From NCBI RefSeq assembly GCF_008370345.1, contig NZ_VTUU01000007.1, forward strand, positions 124,001 through 188,000: 64,000 nt of DNA. The letters run 5' to 3'. This document shows positions 8,827-18,589 of the stretch, piece by piece (position 1 is the first letter of the stretch; the number at the start of each line of letters is the position of its first letter). Position numbers and translations under genes: made by a program. Source of the DNA: Marinobacter salinexigens. GTDB lineage: Bacteria > Pseudomonadota > Gammaproteobacteria > Pseudomonadales > Oleiphilaceae. The notes under the pieces are model-generated. The model saw nothing but the letters and a program-made list of their open reading frames with translations, was not told the DNA's origin and made no database searches.

Positions 8827-10077
8827 ATGGATCACTTCAACTACCGCAACGGTGAACTCTTTGCCGAGGATGTACCGGTTTCCACGATTGCCGAGCGTTT
8901 TGGCACACCTGCCTATATCTATTCCCGGGCCACCCTGGAACGTCACTACCGTGCCTACGACGAAGCCTTGGCCGGGCATCCCCATCTGGTGTGCTACGCC
9001 GTTAAAGCCAACAGTAACCTGGCAGTTCTGAATGTGCTGGCGCGTCTGGGCGCGGGCTTTGATATTGTTTCTGCCGGCGAGCTGGAGCGAGTTCTTCGCG
9101 CAGGCGGAGATGCCGGTAAAGTTGTGTTCTCCGGTGTCGGCAAGCAGGAATGGGAAATGAAGCGTGCCCTGGAAGTTGGCGTGCGCTGCTTTAACGTGGA
9201 GTCAGACACCGAGCTGGATCGCCTCAATAAAGTGGCGGGTGAACTGGGTGTCAGGGCACCGGTCTCCCTCCGCGTGAACCCGGATGTGGATGCGGGTACT
9301 CACCCGTACATTTCCACTGGTCTGAAAGAGAACAAATTCGGTATTGATATCGCGGAAGCGGCTTCTGTGTATGCCAGGGCCGCTAGCCTGCCGAATCTGG
9401 ATGTCCAGGGCGTAGACTGTCACATTGGTTCTCAGCTGACATCAGTATCACCGTTCCTCGATGCCCTTGATCGGGTGCTGGTGTTGATCGATACCCTGGC
9501 GGAACAGGGCATTGAAATACGTCATCTCGATATGGGGGGTGGCCTCGGTGTTACCTATAACCAGGAACAGCCTCCGCAGCCCTCAGAGTATGTCAGTGCA
9601 CTGGCAGAGCGGCTGGGTGATCGCGATCTGGAACTGATTATGGAGCCGGGGCGCTCTATAGCAGCCAATGCCGGCATCATGATCACCCGGGTGGAATTCC
9701 TGAAGTGCACAGAGCACCGCAATTTCGCCATCATCGATGCTGCCATGAATGATCTGATCCGGCCGGCCCTGTACAGCGCATGGCAGTCCATTATTCCGGT
9801 CAGGCCTCACCAGAAGGGTGAAGAAAAGGCCTGGGACCTGGTGGGTCCGATTTGTGAAACTGGTGATTTCCTGGGTAAGGATCGCAAGCTCAGACTGGAG
9901 CCAGGCGATCTGCTGGCGGTTCGTTCTGCCGGCGCCTACGGATTCGTGATGAGTTCGAACTACAACACCCGTAACCGTCCCCCTGAGTTGATGGTGGATG
10001 GCGACCAGGTGCATGTGATCCGTCGCCGGGAAACACTGGACGATCAACTTGCCCCTGAGAGCTGTCTTCCGGAATGA
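8827..10077 (+). CDS. lysA: Diaminopimelate decarboxylase
   Basis: Cytosolic PLP enzyme that decarboxylates meso-diaminopimelate to lysine. At 416 residues it is normal length. The PLP lysine is Lys60 in CYAVKANSN, followed by HIGSQL, the GGGLG phosphate-binding loop and [11 protein letters not shown] with the active-site Cys of the partner subunit (alanine racemase-like fold III). The stop overlaps or abuts dapF, placing two successive users of meso-DAP and its precursor in one operon with lptM upstream. No anomalies beyond the duplicated leader repeat. Confidence 0.97.
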   Translation: MDHFNYRNGELFAEDVPVSTIAERFGTPAYIYSRATLERHYRAYDEALAGHPHLVCYAVKANSNLAVLNVLARLGAGFDIVSAGELERVLRAGGDAGKVVFSGVGKQEWEMKRALEVGVRCFNVESDTELDRLNKVAGELGVRAPVSLRVNPDVDAGTHPYISTGLKENKFGIDIAEAASVYARAASLPNLDVQGVDCHIGSQLTSVSPFLDALDRVLVLIDTLAEQGIEIRHLDMGGGLGVTYNQEQPPQPSEYVSALAERLGDRDLELIMEPGRSIAANAGIMITRVEFLKCTEHRNFAIIDAAMNDLIRPALYSAWQSIIPVRPHQKGEEKAWDLVGPICETGDFLGKDRKLRLEPGDLLAVRSAGAYGFVMSSNYNTRNRPPELMVDGDQVHVIRRRETLDDQLAPESCLPE

Positions 10078-10091
10078 GCGGGGAGCAGGAA

Positions 10092-11009
10092 ATGAGTCAG
10101 CCGCGTCGTAACCAGGGCCCTTTGCTTCGTTTCACCAAGATGCACGGTTTGGGTAACGACTTTATGGTAGTGGACGCCATCAGCCAGCCGTTCCGGCTGC
10201 GCCCGGATATTATTCGCGGCCTGGCTGATCGTAATTTTGGCATTGGCTTTGACCAGCTCCTGGTGGTGGAACCGCCAGGACTGCCGGATGTGGATTTTCG
10301 CTACCGGATTTTTAACGCTGATGGCTCGGAGGTAGAGCAGTGTGGCAACGGCGCCCGGTGTTTTGCGCGCTTTGTCCGGGATCAGCGTCTGACCAATAAG
10401 CGGGTGATCCGGGTTCAGACCGCCAAAGGTGTTATTGAACTGAAGGTTGGCAAGAACGGCATGGTTGCCGTCAACATGGGCGTGCCGGAACTCAATCCGC
10501 CGGCGATACCCTTTGCCGCCGATCGTCGCAAGGAAATTTACACCGTTGAGGTGAACGGTGAAACCGTTGAGCTGAGTGCAGTGTCCATGGGGAATCCCCA
10601 CGGTGTGCTGGTGGTCGACAATGTCGATACGGCTCCGGTGGAGACCCTCGGGCCGAGCCTTGAAAGCCATCCCCGGTTCCCTGCACGGGCGAATATCGGA
10701 TTCTTGCAGATTGTTGATCGTGGACACGCACGACTGCGGGTTTTCGAACGCGGGTCCGGAGAAACCCTGGCCTGTGGCAGTGGCGCGTGCGCGGCGGTGG
10801 TTGCCGGGCGTCTCAGAGGTTTGCTTGACCAGCGTGTTGAAGTGGAGTTGCGCGGAGGCCGTCTGGTCATTGAATGGCAGGGGGAGGGTACCCCTGTTAT
10901 GATGGAAGGCCCTGCGGCCAGTGTGTTTGAAGGGCAGTTGCGACTGCCTGCAGACAGCAACGGTCGCCGCCGCAAGAGCAGTGGTCGTGCTCCGAAGAGC
11001 CGGTCCTGA
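10092..11009 (+). CDS. dapF: Diaminopimelate epimerase
   Basis: Cofactor-independent racemase converting LL- to meso-diaminopimelate for lysine and peptidoglycan. Both catalytic cysteines are visible, in CGNGAR and ACGSGACA, and the N-terminal KMHGLGNDF signature is intact. An earlier ATG at 10074 overlaps the lysA stop as ATGA, but the ATG at 10092 has a better Shine-Dalgarno (GGAG, six bases away) and was chosen; it gives 305 residues. The C-terminus carries about 20 extra residues rich in Arg, Lys and Ser, not needed in E. coli DapF (about 274 residues). DUF484 follows after 16 bases. Confidence 0.95.
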   Translation: MSQPRRNQGPLLRFTKMHGLGNDFMVVDAISQPFRLRPDIIRGLADRNFGIGFDQLLVVEPPGLPDVDFRYRIFNADGSEVEQCGNGARCFARFVRDQRLTNKRVIRVQTAKGVIELKVGKNGMVAVNMGVPELNPPAIPFAADRRKEIYTVEVNGETVELSAVSMGNPHGVLVVDNVDTAPVETLGPSLESHPRFPARANIGFLQIVDRGHARLRVFERGSGETLACGSGACAAVVAGRLRGLLDQRVEVELRGGRLVIEWQGEGTPVMMEGPAASVFEGQLRLPADSNGRRRKSSGRAPKSRS

Positions 11010-11025
11010 CAGTCAGGAGAACAGG

Positions 11026-11772
11026 ATGACAGAACAAACGGCCCGCCAGAAGGCCGGTGAACTCACACGGGAACAGGTGGCGGATTACCTCCGGGAGCAT
11101 CCGGATTTCTTTGTTGAGCAGGATGAACTCCTGCGCAGCCTGACCCTGCCCCACGATAGTGGCCGGGCCATCTCTCTGGTTGAACGACAGGTTCATCTGT
11201 TCCGGGAACAGCGGGACACCCTGCGTCGGGAGTTGGTTGAACTGGTATCCATTGCCCGGCACAACGACCGGCTCTTCGAAAAGAGCAAACGGTTGTTGAT
11301 GCAGGTGATTGAAGCACGTTCGCTCAATGATATGGCCGCTGCCATCGATGACAGTATTCGCGGGGATTTCGGCCTGGATGCCGCCTCGGTACTGCTGTTC
11401 AGCGAGACAGAGCTTCCCGAAACCGCACAGGGTGCCTTGCATGTGGTCCGGCCGGACGAAGCGCACAAACGGCTGGGGAACCTTCTGGAAGGTGATCGGG
11501 CGGTGTGTGGTCAGTTCCGGGAAAGTGAACGGGCTTTCCTGTTTCCGGATCGGGAAGAACCCATTGCGTCTGTGGCCCTGGTTCCGTTACGCAACGAGAA
11601 CCTCGTAGGCGTTTTCGCCATTGGTAGTTGCGAACCAGGCTACTTTGACCAGAGTATGGGGTCGCTTTTCCTCAGCTACATCAGCGATACCCTCAGCCGC
11701 CTGTTGCCACCGATGATTGGTCGACACGCCGCGGCTCCGTCAGTCACGGATATCGCCACGGAGTCCCGCTAG
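11026..11772 (+). CDS. DUF484 (YigA-like) GAF-type protein
   Basis: A 248-residue cytosolic protein of the DUF484 family. The N-terminal helical segment VADYLREHPDFFVEQDELL and the VSLVERQ-like ISLVERQVHLFREQRD coiled region are typical, followed by a GAF-like alpha/beta domain. The molecular function is not established. Its conserved place between dapF and xerC (yigA in E. coli) is kept here: it follows dapF by 16 bases and is followed by xerC after one base. AGGAGA precedes the chosen ATG; a longer in-frame reading would run inside dapF and lacks such a site. Confidence 0.9.
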   Translation: MTEQTARQKAGELTREQVADYLREHPDFFVEQDELLRSLTLPHDSGRAISLVERQVHLFREQRDTLRRELVELVSIARHNDRLFEKSKRLLMQVIEARSLNDMAAAIDDSIRGDFGLDAASVLLFSETELPETAQGALHVVRPDEAHKRLGNLLEGDRAVCGQFRESERAFLFPDREEPIASVALVPLRNENLVGVFAIGSCEPGYFDQSMGSLFLSYISDTLSRLLPPMIGRHAAAPSVTDIATESR

Positions 11773-11773
11773 G

Positions 11774-12742
11774 GTGCCCGAGGCGGGCCCCGCCGCAGCA
11801 GTATTACCAGCGACCCTGACAGGGCCGTTGGCGAAGTTTATGGAGCATCTGGGTTCAGAAAAGCGCCATTCCCCGAGAACCTGCGATAGTTACCGTCGTG
11901 ACCTTGGCCGACTTTCTGTCTGGTTAAACCAGTCAGATGTGACTCAGTGGCGCGATGTTGACAGTCATTACTTGCGACGTTACGTAGCCACTCTCAGTCG
12001 CGAGGGTCTTGGGGGGCGAAGCATTGCCCGCCACCTCTCTGCGATCCGGCGGTTCTACCAGTTTCTTCTCCGGGAAAAACTGGTGAAGGATAATCCCGCA
12101 CTGGATATCCGGGCCCCGAAAGCAGCGCGCCGGTTACCAAAGGCTGTTGATGTAGATCAGGTCAATCATTTGCTGGATACAGATCCAGACGACCCATTGG
12201 AAATTCGGGACCTCTGCATGTTCGAGCTGATGTATTCGTCCGGGTTGCGATTGTCGGAACTGGTGGGGCTCGATCTTGATTCTGTTGATCACCGCGGACA
12301 TGAGATTCGGGTTTTGGGAAAAGGCAGCAAGGAACGAATTCTTCCGGTTGGCCGTAAGGCATTAGCAGCCCTTGACGTGTGGCTGCCGGTGCGGTCAGCG
12401 CTGGCGGGCGAGGCCGAGCCGGCGCTGTTCGTGAGCAGGCGGGGAAACCGCCTCAGTGCACGGAGTGTGCAGGCCAGGTTGAGCCGCTGGGGGATCGCCA
12501 AAGGGGCGGATCAGGGATTGCATCCACATATGCTCCGGCACAGTTTTGCCAGCCACATGCTGGAATCCAGCGGCGATCTGCGAGCCGTCCAGGAGTTGTT
12601 GGGACATGCGGACATTGCGACCACACAGGTCTATACTCATCTTGATTTCCAGCATTTGGCCCGCGTGTATGACCAGAGTCATCCCAGGGCGCGTCGTCAT
12701 CAGCGTGGATCAGGTCATTCCGACGATCAGGCCGGCGGCTGA
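11774..12742 (+). CDS. xerC: Tyrosine recombinase XerC
   Basis: Site-specific recombinase that with XerD resolves chromosome dimers at dif during division. The N-terminal SAM-like core-binding domain is followed by the catalytic domain, with all active residues in order: Arg in SGLRLSELVG, Lys in GKGSKER, HMLRHSF (His-x-x-Arg), His in LGHADIATTQ and Tyr in VYTHLDFQH. The GTG at 11774, one base after the DUF484 stop, gives 322 residues, a little longer than E. coli XerC. An upstream TTG inside DUF484 is possible. It is translationally coupled with DUF484. The basic tail after HPRARR is not conserved. Confidence 0.95.
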   Translation: MPEAGPAAAVLPATLTGPLAKFMEHLGSEKRHSPRTCDSYRRDLGRLSVWLNQSDVTQWRDVDSHYLRRYVATLSREGLGGRSIARHLSAIRRFYQFLLREKLVKDNPALDIRAPKAARRLPKAVDVDQVNHLLDTDPDDPLEIRDLCMFELMYSSGLRLSELVGLDLDSVDHRGHEIRVLGKGSKERILPVGRKALAALDVWLPVRSALAGEAEPALFVSRRGNRLSARSVQARLSRWGIAKGADQGLHPHMLRHSFASHMLESSGDLRAVQELLGHADIATTQVYTHLDFQHLARVYDQSHPRARRHQRGSGHSDDQAGG

Positions 12743-12763
12743 CGAGCACAGCTTGAGCAAGGG

Positions 12764-12783
12764 CAAGCAGGAGCAAGCAGGAG
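12764..12783 (+). repeat. 10-bp tandem duplication upstream of the diguanylate cyclase gene
   Basis: CAAGCAGGAG occurs twice in tandem (12764-12773 and 12774-12783) just before the ribosome site GGGAG (12785-12789). Each copy carries an AGGAG, an unusual triplication of Shine-Dalgarno-like sequence. Confidence 0.7.
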
Positions 12784-12796
12784 AAGGGAGCGTTCA

Positions 12797-14251
12797 ATGA
12801 CATCGGATCAGTCCTGGAAAGAGAAGTATCTTCAGGAACTTGAGTCGGCAGATCAAAGGGAAGAGCAGTGGAAGGCGGAGCGTAATACCCTCGAACGCAT
12901 GCTGGTTCGTACCTGTCTGGCTTCGGAAGGACAAGCACCGGAACTCGATCGCCTGCTGGCCCGGGTACGTAAAGACCTGAGAAAGAATAAAGTAGATGTT
13001 GAAAACTGGCGGGAACTGCAGGAACAGATCGATCGCCAGGTGACGCTGCTCGATGAGAAGCCCGTTGCCAAGAAAAGCCTGTTCAACTGGAAGAAACTCC
13101 CGGAACAAGAGGCTGACTCCCCCCCGGCAGAGACACCACCCGATACCGTAAAACCGACTGACAGCGGCAGCCTGGATGACAATACCCAGAGGCTGAGGAT
13201 TGCCCGCAGGGTGGGCCAGTTGCTCGGGCAGTTACTCAGTCAGGTCTCCCTTGAGGCCAATGCTGAAGCGCAAGCACGAGTCTTGCAGCAATCGTTACTG
13301 TCTTCGGATAGCTGGGATGAATTGCGGGAAGGCCTCAATCATGTGGCAGATCTGGTTATTGCTGCCATTGCCCGCAGCCAGCGGGAGTTTGAAGCTTTTC
13401 TTCAGCGTCTGGATGAACGCCTGGAAGTGTTCCAGCAGCATTTTGCAAACCAGTCATCGGCGCAGGCTGAGCGTATTCGCGCTACAGAATTATTAGACCA
13501 GGAAATTCGCCACGGGCTCGAGTGTGCCGGAGTGGATGTTCAGGAAAGCCATGATCTGGGAGAACTGAAATCATCCGTCAGTGACCACCTTGAATCCATT
13601 GCTGTCGCGTTGGACCGTTTTCGTGCGCAGGAAACCCAGCGGGAGCAAGAGCTTGCCGATCAGCTTGCAGCCATGCAGGAAAAAATGGCGGCAATGGAGG
13701 CGCATTCCGAGCAGATGCAGGAGCAGATCCGCCGCGAACGCCAGAAGGCAACCACAGATCTGCTGACCCAATTGCCCAACCGTGAGGCTTGGCAGGAAAG
13801 GCTTTCCTTTGAGTACAACCGATGGAAAAGGTACCAGCACCCGCTCACCGTTGGGGTTCTGGATATCGACCTTTTCAAACGGATTAATGACTCTTATGGC
13901 CACAAAGCCGGTGATCGGGTGTTGCAACTGGTTGCCCGGGAACTTAAAGAGCGCTTGCGCAACACGGACTTCATTGCACGATACGGCGGTGAAGAATTTG
14001 TGCTGTTGTTTCCCGAAACGTCACCGGTTGATGCAATCGCGGTTCTCGACCAACTAAGAGCACATGTCGCTAACCTGCCTTTCCATTTCAGTGGCGAACC
14101 GGTGACTGTGACCTTTTCTGCCGGTGTTTCGGGGTTCAGCCCGGGAGATACAGGTGAGACGGTATTCGATCGTGCTGATCGAGCCCTCTACCAGGCCAAG
14201 GACGCCGGGCGCAACCAGGTTCACCTGGAGCCGGATTCACCCGCTCAGTGA
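12797..14251 (+). CDS. Diguanylate cyclase with long coiled-coil N-terminus
   Basis: A 484-residue predicted cytosolic protein. The first 320 residues are polar, helical and coiled-coil rich with no recognised sensor. The C-terminal GGDEF domain is intact: DIDLFKRINDSYGH substrate region, GGEEF at 397-401, and inhibitory I-site RNTD at 388-391. It should therefore make c-di-GMP and be product-inhibited. It occupies the position where many relatives carry a HAD hydrolase gene behind xerC. It follows xerC by 54 bases and may be read with it. The last codons overlap the convergent DUF2789 gene by 7 bases. The input signal is unknown. Confidence 0.9.
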   Translation: MTSDQSWKEKYLQELESADQREEQWKAERNTLERMLVRTCLASEGQAPELDRLLARVRKDLRKNKVDVENWRELQEQIDRQVTLLDEKPVAKKSLFNWKKLPEQEADSPPAETPPDTVKPTDSGSLDDNTQRLRIARRVGQLLGQLLSQVSLEANAEAQARVLQQSLLSSDSWDELREGLNHVADLVIAAIARSQREFEAFLQRLDERLEVFQQHFANQSSAQAERIRATELLDQEIRHGLECAGVDVQESHDLGELKSSVSDHLESIAVALDRFRAQETQREQELADQLAAMQEKMAAMEAHSEQMQEQIRRERQKATTDLLTQLPNREAWQERLSFEYNRWKRYQHPLTVGVLDIDLFKRINDSYGHKAGDRVLQLVARELKERLRNTDFIARYGGEEFVLLFPETSPVDAIAVLDQLRAHVANLPFHFSGEPVTVTFSAGVSGFSPGDTGETVFDRADRALYQAKDAGRNQVHLEPDSPAQ

Positions 14252-14478
14252 CGCATTCGGGCATCCAGTTCGTCAATGATTTCTGCCCAGTCGCTGTCTT
14301 CTTCCAGTCCCTCCTCCAGGAACTGTGACTGGCTTTCAGACCAGAATGGCGCGTCTTGCAGCGCGACTTCGCTGGGAAGTGGAGAATACCGGGTAATGAA
14401 ATCTTCAATGCTGGCTTCATCCGAGGCCAGTCCGAGTTGTTCAAACAGGGTGCTTAGGGTGTGCTTGCTGGTATCCAT
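14245..14478 (-). CDS. DUF2789 family small protein
   Basis: A 77-residue acidic protein that matches the DUF2789 pattern from end to end: MDTSKHTLSTLFEQLGL at the start, DAPFW in the middle and DSDWAEIIDELDARMR at the end. No function is known; there is no signal peptide or metal motif. It runs against the diguanylate cyclase gene, sharing 7 bases at the 3' ends, and is divergent from the BvgS-like kinase gene. An AGGAGATCT Shine-Dalgarno-like site precedes the start. Confidence 0.8.
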   Translation of the reverse strand: MDTSKHTLSTLFEQLGLASDEASIEDFITRYSPLPSEVALQDAPFWSESQSQFLEEGLEEDSDWAEIIDELDARMRH

Positions 14479-14574
14479 CGAGTCAGATCTCCTGAATAAT
14501 GACGGTCCGAATGAAATCGTTTTCGAATGCAGGTATTGTTCCCTGAAATGTAGCGGAACCCTTGAGGATATCCA

Positions 14575-17355
14575 GTGAAGGTTGCCCTGCCTGTCTTACT
14601 TTGCTGCCTGTTGGCGTTATTCCACACCCCTCTGCGGGCAGACCCTCCCCAGCCATCCCCCGCGCCGGTTCTCGGTAATGAGGACCTGCTCTGGCTTGCG
14701 CAGCAGGAAAAGTTCCGTATTGGTGTGACGGTCGGCCAGGTACCGCTGATATTTGATACCGGGGATGGCGTGCTGGCAGGCACCTACGTAGATTATCTTG
14801 CTCGCCTGTCGGACAAGCTTGGCTTGCCCATTGAGCCTGTTGTGATGGGCGGTGGAGGCGGTGATTCTGTCGATGCCGTGCTGACTACCCGCTTGCCGAA
14901 TGCGCCGGTGACAACAGGTAAGCGCTACACCCAGCCAATGATGACCCTGACTTACGGATTGTTTGTTGGCGCCGGAGATGCCTCGATCCGGAGTATGGCG
15001 GATCTTGAGGGGCGCCGGGTGGCGGTCATTGATGGCGACGCCAACCAGTATCCAATGCTGGACCCGGTGGACAGTTTCACTCCGGTGCTGGTTGAAAGTA
15101 TCGGGGAAGCTGTCAGCCAGGTATTGTCCGGTCAGGCGGATGCGTTTCTGGGGCCGGTGCCCGTGGTGTCGGATTACCTGCAGTCGGCGATGATCAACGG
15201 AATCGGTCTGTCGATACTGTTGGACCAGCAGACCGTCGACGTGGTTTTACAGGTGGATGTTGATAATGACCGGGTGTTTGAGGTGCTGGACCAGGCGGTA
15301 GCGGCTATCGGCCATAATGAACACCGGGTGATCCGGCAATCCTGGTTACAGAGTGATTTACCCTCGCTGGAACGCAGCGGGCTGGAATTGTCAGGCTCCG
15401 ATCTCGAATGGCTCAAACAGCACTCGAATCTCCGTGTGGCCTTCCGGGACGACTGGCCGCCGTTCGAGTATAGCCAGGATGGCCGTCCTGCCGGCCTGGT
15501 GCCGGACCTGGTCAACCGTCTGGAAAGCCAGCTCCACGTTCGTTTCTCCAGAATACAGGTGCCTGACCGGATAGAAGCTGATCGTATGCTTCAGGACGGG
15601 GAAGTGGATATCCTGCCGGGGTTGTCCAAAACGCCCCGCACGGAGAATGACTACCTGTTTACCCGGTCCTATCTCACGGTGCCGATTGCGCTGGCGATTC
15701 GGGATGATGGGCGGTTTATTGGTGATCTCCGGGAACTCCGCACCGAGCGGGTCGGGGTGGTGAATCGACATGCCGCTCACGACTATCTGCTGATCAACCA
15801 TCCGAACCTCGACCTCTACCCGGTGGATAGTGTAGAGGAGGGGCTGCTTGCGCTGTCAAACGGCGACCTGGATGTGATGGTGACCCATATCCCGGCAGTG
15901 AGCTACACCGTTGCCCGTCTGGGGCTGTCGAACCTCCGTATTACCAGTATCACGCCTTACCAGTATGACTTCCGGCTGGCGGTGAGAAAGGATCGTCCGG
16001 AGCTCCACCGGATTCTCAATAAGGCGCTCAGCAGCCTGGATGCCGCTGAAACAGAAGCCATCTACAACCGCTGGATTCATCTGGATATCGAGCAGGAACC
16101 AGATTACACCGTCGTGCGTCGGGTGATTCTGATTGCCATCGTGGTGGTGCTGATTTTCCTGTACTGGAACCGAAAACTGTCACGGGAAGTTGATGAGCGG
16201 ATACGTTCGGAGAATGCCCTGAGACGGAGTGAGGATGAGCTCCGCGCCGCCAAGCTGGAGGCAGAGAGGCTGGCCCGGGAGGCGGAAGCCGCCAGTCGGT
16301 CTAAGTCTGAGTTTCTGGCCAATATGTCCCATGAAATCCGGACACCCATGAACGCGGTTATTGGCTACAGTGATTTGCTGAGCAACAGTGTGACGGACCC
16401 CCAGCAGCGAAATTACCTGGATGCCATCCGGGCTGGTAGCCGAAGCTTGCTGATGCTGATTAACGATATTCTCGATCTGTCGCGGATTGAAGCCGGAAAG
16501 ATGCGTCTGGATTATTCTGCTGTTTCGGTACGACGGCTCCTTGATGACGTTCGCCACATCTTCGATCTGAGAGCCCGGGAGCAGGGCATTTCCCTGGAGG
16601 TAAGCGTTGACTCCAAAATGCCTGCGGCGATGATGTTGGACGAAACCCGCTTGCGTCAGGTGTTGTTCAATCTCGTGGGTAATGCCATCAAGTTCACCCA
16701 TGAAGGGGTTGTGAAGGTCCGTGCGGTTGCGACCCTGCCGGAATCCGAAAACGACGATTCATCTGATGACAGTGGCGGCCAGGATAATCAGTATTACCGG
16801 CTCGTTGTGACCGTCAAGGACACCGGGATCGGCATTGCTCCGGACCAGCGTGAGCGTATCTTTGATGCGTTTGAACAGCAGGAAGGACAAAACACCCGGC
16901 GCTATGGAGGAACCGGACTCGGGCTGGCAATCAGCCGGAAACTGGTCCAGATGATGGGTGGATCTCTTAACGTGGAAAGCGAGCAAGGTCAGGGTTCTGT
17001 GTTTACGGTCACTCTGCCGGGAGTCGAAGCGACGGTGGAGCAGGCTGAAGACGACGGTGAACCTAAAGAGGCTGAGCGGTTATTGGCCCAGACTCTCAGT
17101 ATGCAGGAGCGTGGCTGGCTTTGTGAGCAACTGGCGTCGGATTTTGGCGATGAGTGGGAAACGGTGCGCGAGAGCGGGGACCCGGAAAAGATGAGGGACT
17201 TCGCCACCCGGGTCATGGCATGGGGACAGCGCTTCCGGTCCCGCTCAGTCACCCATTATGGGGAAAAACTGTTGGCCGATGTGGAAGCGTTTAACCTGGA
17301 TGCGGTTAACAGTGCGCTGGAGTCCTTTCCCAAACTGCTGGGGCGAGAGTCGTGA
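14575..17355 (+). CDS. BvgS-like sensor kinase with two periplasmic binding domains
   Basis: A 926-residue membrane kinase (GTG start, GAGG 7 bases before). The signal peptide (1-22) is followed by two tandem SBP_bac_3 periplasmic solute-binding domains (about 45-265 and 280-505), one membrane segment (515-531) and a coiled linker. HisKA follows with His586 in MSHEIRTP. The HATPase has [16 protein letters not shown] and [11 protein letters not shown]. The C-terminal 100 residues form a helical extension without a visible phospho-acceptor His. BvgS/EvgS proteins usually add receiver and HPt domains; both are missing here, and no response regulator gene adjoins it. The ligand is unknown; venus-flytrap sensors bind small organic molecules. 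Confidence 0.9.
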   Translation: MKVALPVLLCCLLALFHTPLRADPPQPSPAPVLGNEDLLWLAQQEKFRIGVTVGQVPLIFDTGDGVLAGTYVDYLARLSDKLGLPIEPVVMGGGGGDSVDAVLTTRLPNAPVTTGKRYTQPMMTLTYGLFVGAGDASIRSMADLEGRRVAVIDGDANQYPMLDPVDSFTPVLVESIGEAVSQVLSGQADAFLGPVPVVSDYLQSAMINGIGLSILLDQQTVDVVLQVDVDNDRVFEVLDQAVAAIGHNEHRVIRQSWLQSDLPSLERSGLELSGSDLEWLKQHSNLRVAFRDDWPPFEYSQDGRPAGLVPDLVNRLESQLHVRFSRIQVPDRIEADRMLQDGEVDILPGLSKTPRTENDYLFTRSYLTVPIALAIRDDGRFIGDLRELRTERVGVVNRHAAHDYLLINHPNLDLYPVDSVEEGLLALSNGDLDVMVTHIPAVSYTVARLGLSNLRITSITPYQYDFRLAVRKDRPELHRILNKALSSLDAAETEAIYNRWIHLDIEQEPDYTVVRRVILIAIVVVLIFLYWNRKLSREVDERIRSENALRRSEDELRAAKLEAERLAREAEAASRSKSEFLANMSHEIRTPMNAVIGYSDLLSNSVTDPQQRNYLDAIRAGSRSLLMLINDILDLSRIEAGKMRLDYSAVSVRRLLDDVRHIFDLRAREQGISLEVSVDSKMPAAMMLDETRLRQVLFNLVGNAIKFTHEGVVKVRAVATLPESENDDSSDDSGGQDNQYYRLVVTVKDTGIGIAPDQRERIFDAFEQQEGQNTRRYGGTGLGLAISRKLVQMMGGSLNVESEQGQGSVFTVTLPGVEATVEQAEDDGEPKEAERLLAQTLSMQERGWLCEQLASDFGDEWETVRESGDPEKMRDFATRVMAWGQRFRSRSVTHYGEKLLADVEAFNLDAVNSALESFPKLLGRES

Positions 17356-17365
17356 CCGCCTGGGC

Positions 17366-17731
17366 TTACAGACAGTCGAACTGCGAACTGCGATCGAAGG
17401 CTACGGAGACCATATCGTAGCCGGAGTCTGATAGATGCCGGATCAGATCCTGGTCTTTCAGCAGAGTCATGCAGACTTTGTGGACACTGGCCTGGAGTTG
17501 CTCAGCAGGAAGACTGTCTGATGGCATGCGGAAGTCGACAATCAGGTATTTGCGATCAACTGCGGCAGACAGCGGGATGTCTTGGCGTTCAACGCTCTCA
17601 TAGCCGATGTAGGTGGCCTGCCCCTGAGGGAAAACTGAGCTCATCAGAACGTCAATGTTCTCCGCCTGAGCGCTGCTGGTGGCAAACAGGCTGCTGGCAA
17701 ACAGTGCGAGGGAGAGATTTCTGAGCATCAT
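17366..17731 (-). CDS. Small secreted protein of unknown function
   Basis: A 121-residue protein with a clear signal peptide (LSLALFASSLFATSSAQA, cleavage near residue 22). The mature part has two cysteines, one in HKVCMTLL and one in the C-terminal SQFDCL, which could form a disulfide in the periplasm. I do not recognise the family. The start was chosen at the ATG pair behind GGGAG; a longer upstream reading would put about 39 polar residues before the signal peptide. It is convergent with the sensor kinase gene, 10 bases apart, and may be unrelated to it. Confidence 0.7.
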   Translation of the reverse strand: MMLRNLSLALFASSLFATSSAQAENIDVLMSSVFPQGQATYIGYESVERQDIPLSAAVDRKYLIVDFRMPSDSLPAEQLQASVHKVCMTLLKDQDLIRHLSDSGYDMVSVAFDRSSQFDCL

Positions 17732-17950
17732 GGCGGTTGCTCCCGTGTGACAAGTTAGCGTCCATGTAACAACGTGTAACGCTTGGTTACGATTGATTAT
17801 TGCAGAGTCTGTCGTGCTTTGCGTTAGATTTGACTCGGTATTTTTCAATTTTTTGCAGTTCGCATGTGATTATGGGCCAATGAGGCCGGCTGCCCGGTTG
17901 GTATAGGATTGGCTATCATTTGAACGAAGCATCAGAAAAGGGGAAAGGGT

Positions 17951-18550
17951 ATGTTTCAGCTTGTGTTCAAGGGTGAATGTGAGCCGGGTACAGACCAGGC
18001 GACGGCACGCAATAATGCGAGGGCTCTGTTCAAGGCCAGTGTCGAGCAGGTGGACCGGATGTTCAGCGGGCAGCCAGTCGTGATCCGCAATAAGCTGGAT
18101 GAGGCCCAGGCGCAGAAATACCAGGCCGTTCTGAAAAAACACGGTATGGTGGCCCAGGTCCAGCCAATGCCCGGTGCCGCCCCTGCCCGACCGGCAGCAG
18201 CGGTGACAGAACGGACGGTACCGGCCGCAGCCCCTGCTGCCGAGCCTGAGCCGGTGAGAGAGGATCGTAAGGCGTCGGGAGTTCCAGAGGTTGAACCCGG
18301 TGACCGTTTACCGGTGGCCGGTGACAAAGTAGATGACATTCTTTCAGGAAGTGGGCTGGGGCTGGACCCGGTAGGTGTCACGCTTGCGGAACCGGAAGAG
18401 GTGGAAGCTCCCATGTTCCAGCACCTTGATGAATGGAGTCTGGCCCCTTCCGGATCGGATCTTGGTGTAAAAAGAGATGTCCCCCCACCCATAGTGCCGG
18501 ACGTTTCGCACCTGTCCATCGCGGATGACAATGATGCTGACCAGCACTGA
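17951..18550 (+). CDS. Hypothetical protein with MFQLVFKGE-type N-terminal domain
   Basis: A 199-residue predicted soluble protein. The first 75 residues form a compact domain (MFQLVFKGECEPG... VVIRNKLDEAQAQKYQAVLKKHG) that resembles an N-terminal module I know from hypothetical proteins of pseudomonads and relatives. Its function is not known to me. The remainder is low-complexity, rich in Ala, Pro, Glu and Asp, and probably disordered. It starts after GGGGAAAGGG and ends 39 bases before the patatin gene start, so co-transcription is likely. There is no membrane segment or signal peptide. Confidence 0.75.
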   Translation: MFQLVFKGECEPGTDQATARNNARALFKASVEQVDRMFSGQPVVIRNKLDEAQAQKYQAVLKKHGMVAQVQPMPGAAPARPAAAVTERTVPAAAPAAEPEPVREDRKASGVPEVEPGDRLPVAGDKVDDILSGSGLGLDPVGVTLAEPEEVEAPMFQHLDEWSLAPSGSDLGVKRDVPPPIVPDVSHLSIADDNDADQH

Positions 18551-18589
18551 GTGCCAGTTGCTTTTTGTGAAGGAAAGGAAGCCTGCCCT

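Noticed and set aside
10074..10091. dapF start at the ATGA overlap with lysA
   Set aside because: Possible, but the ATG at 10092 has a much better Shine-Dalgarno; the difference is six residues.
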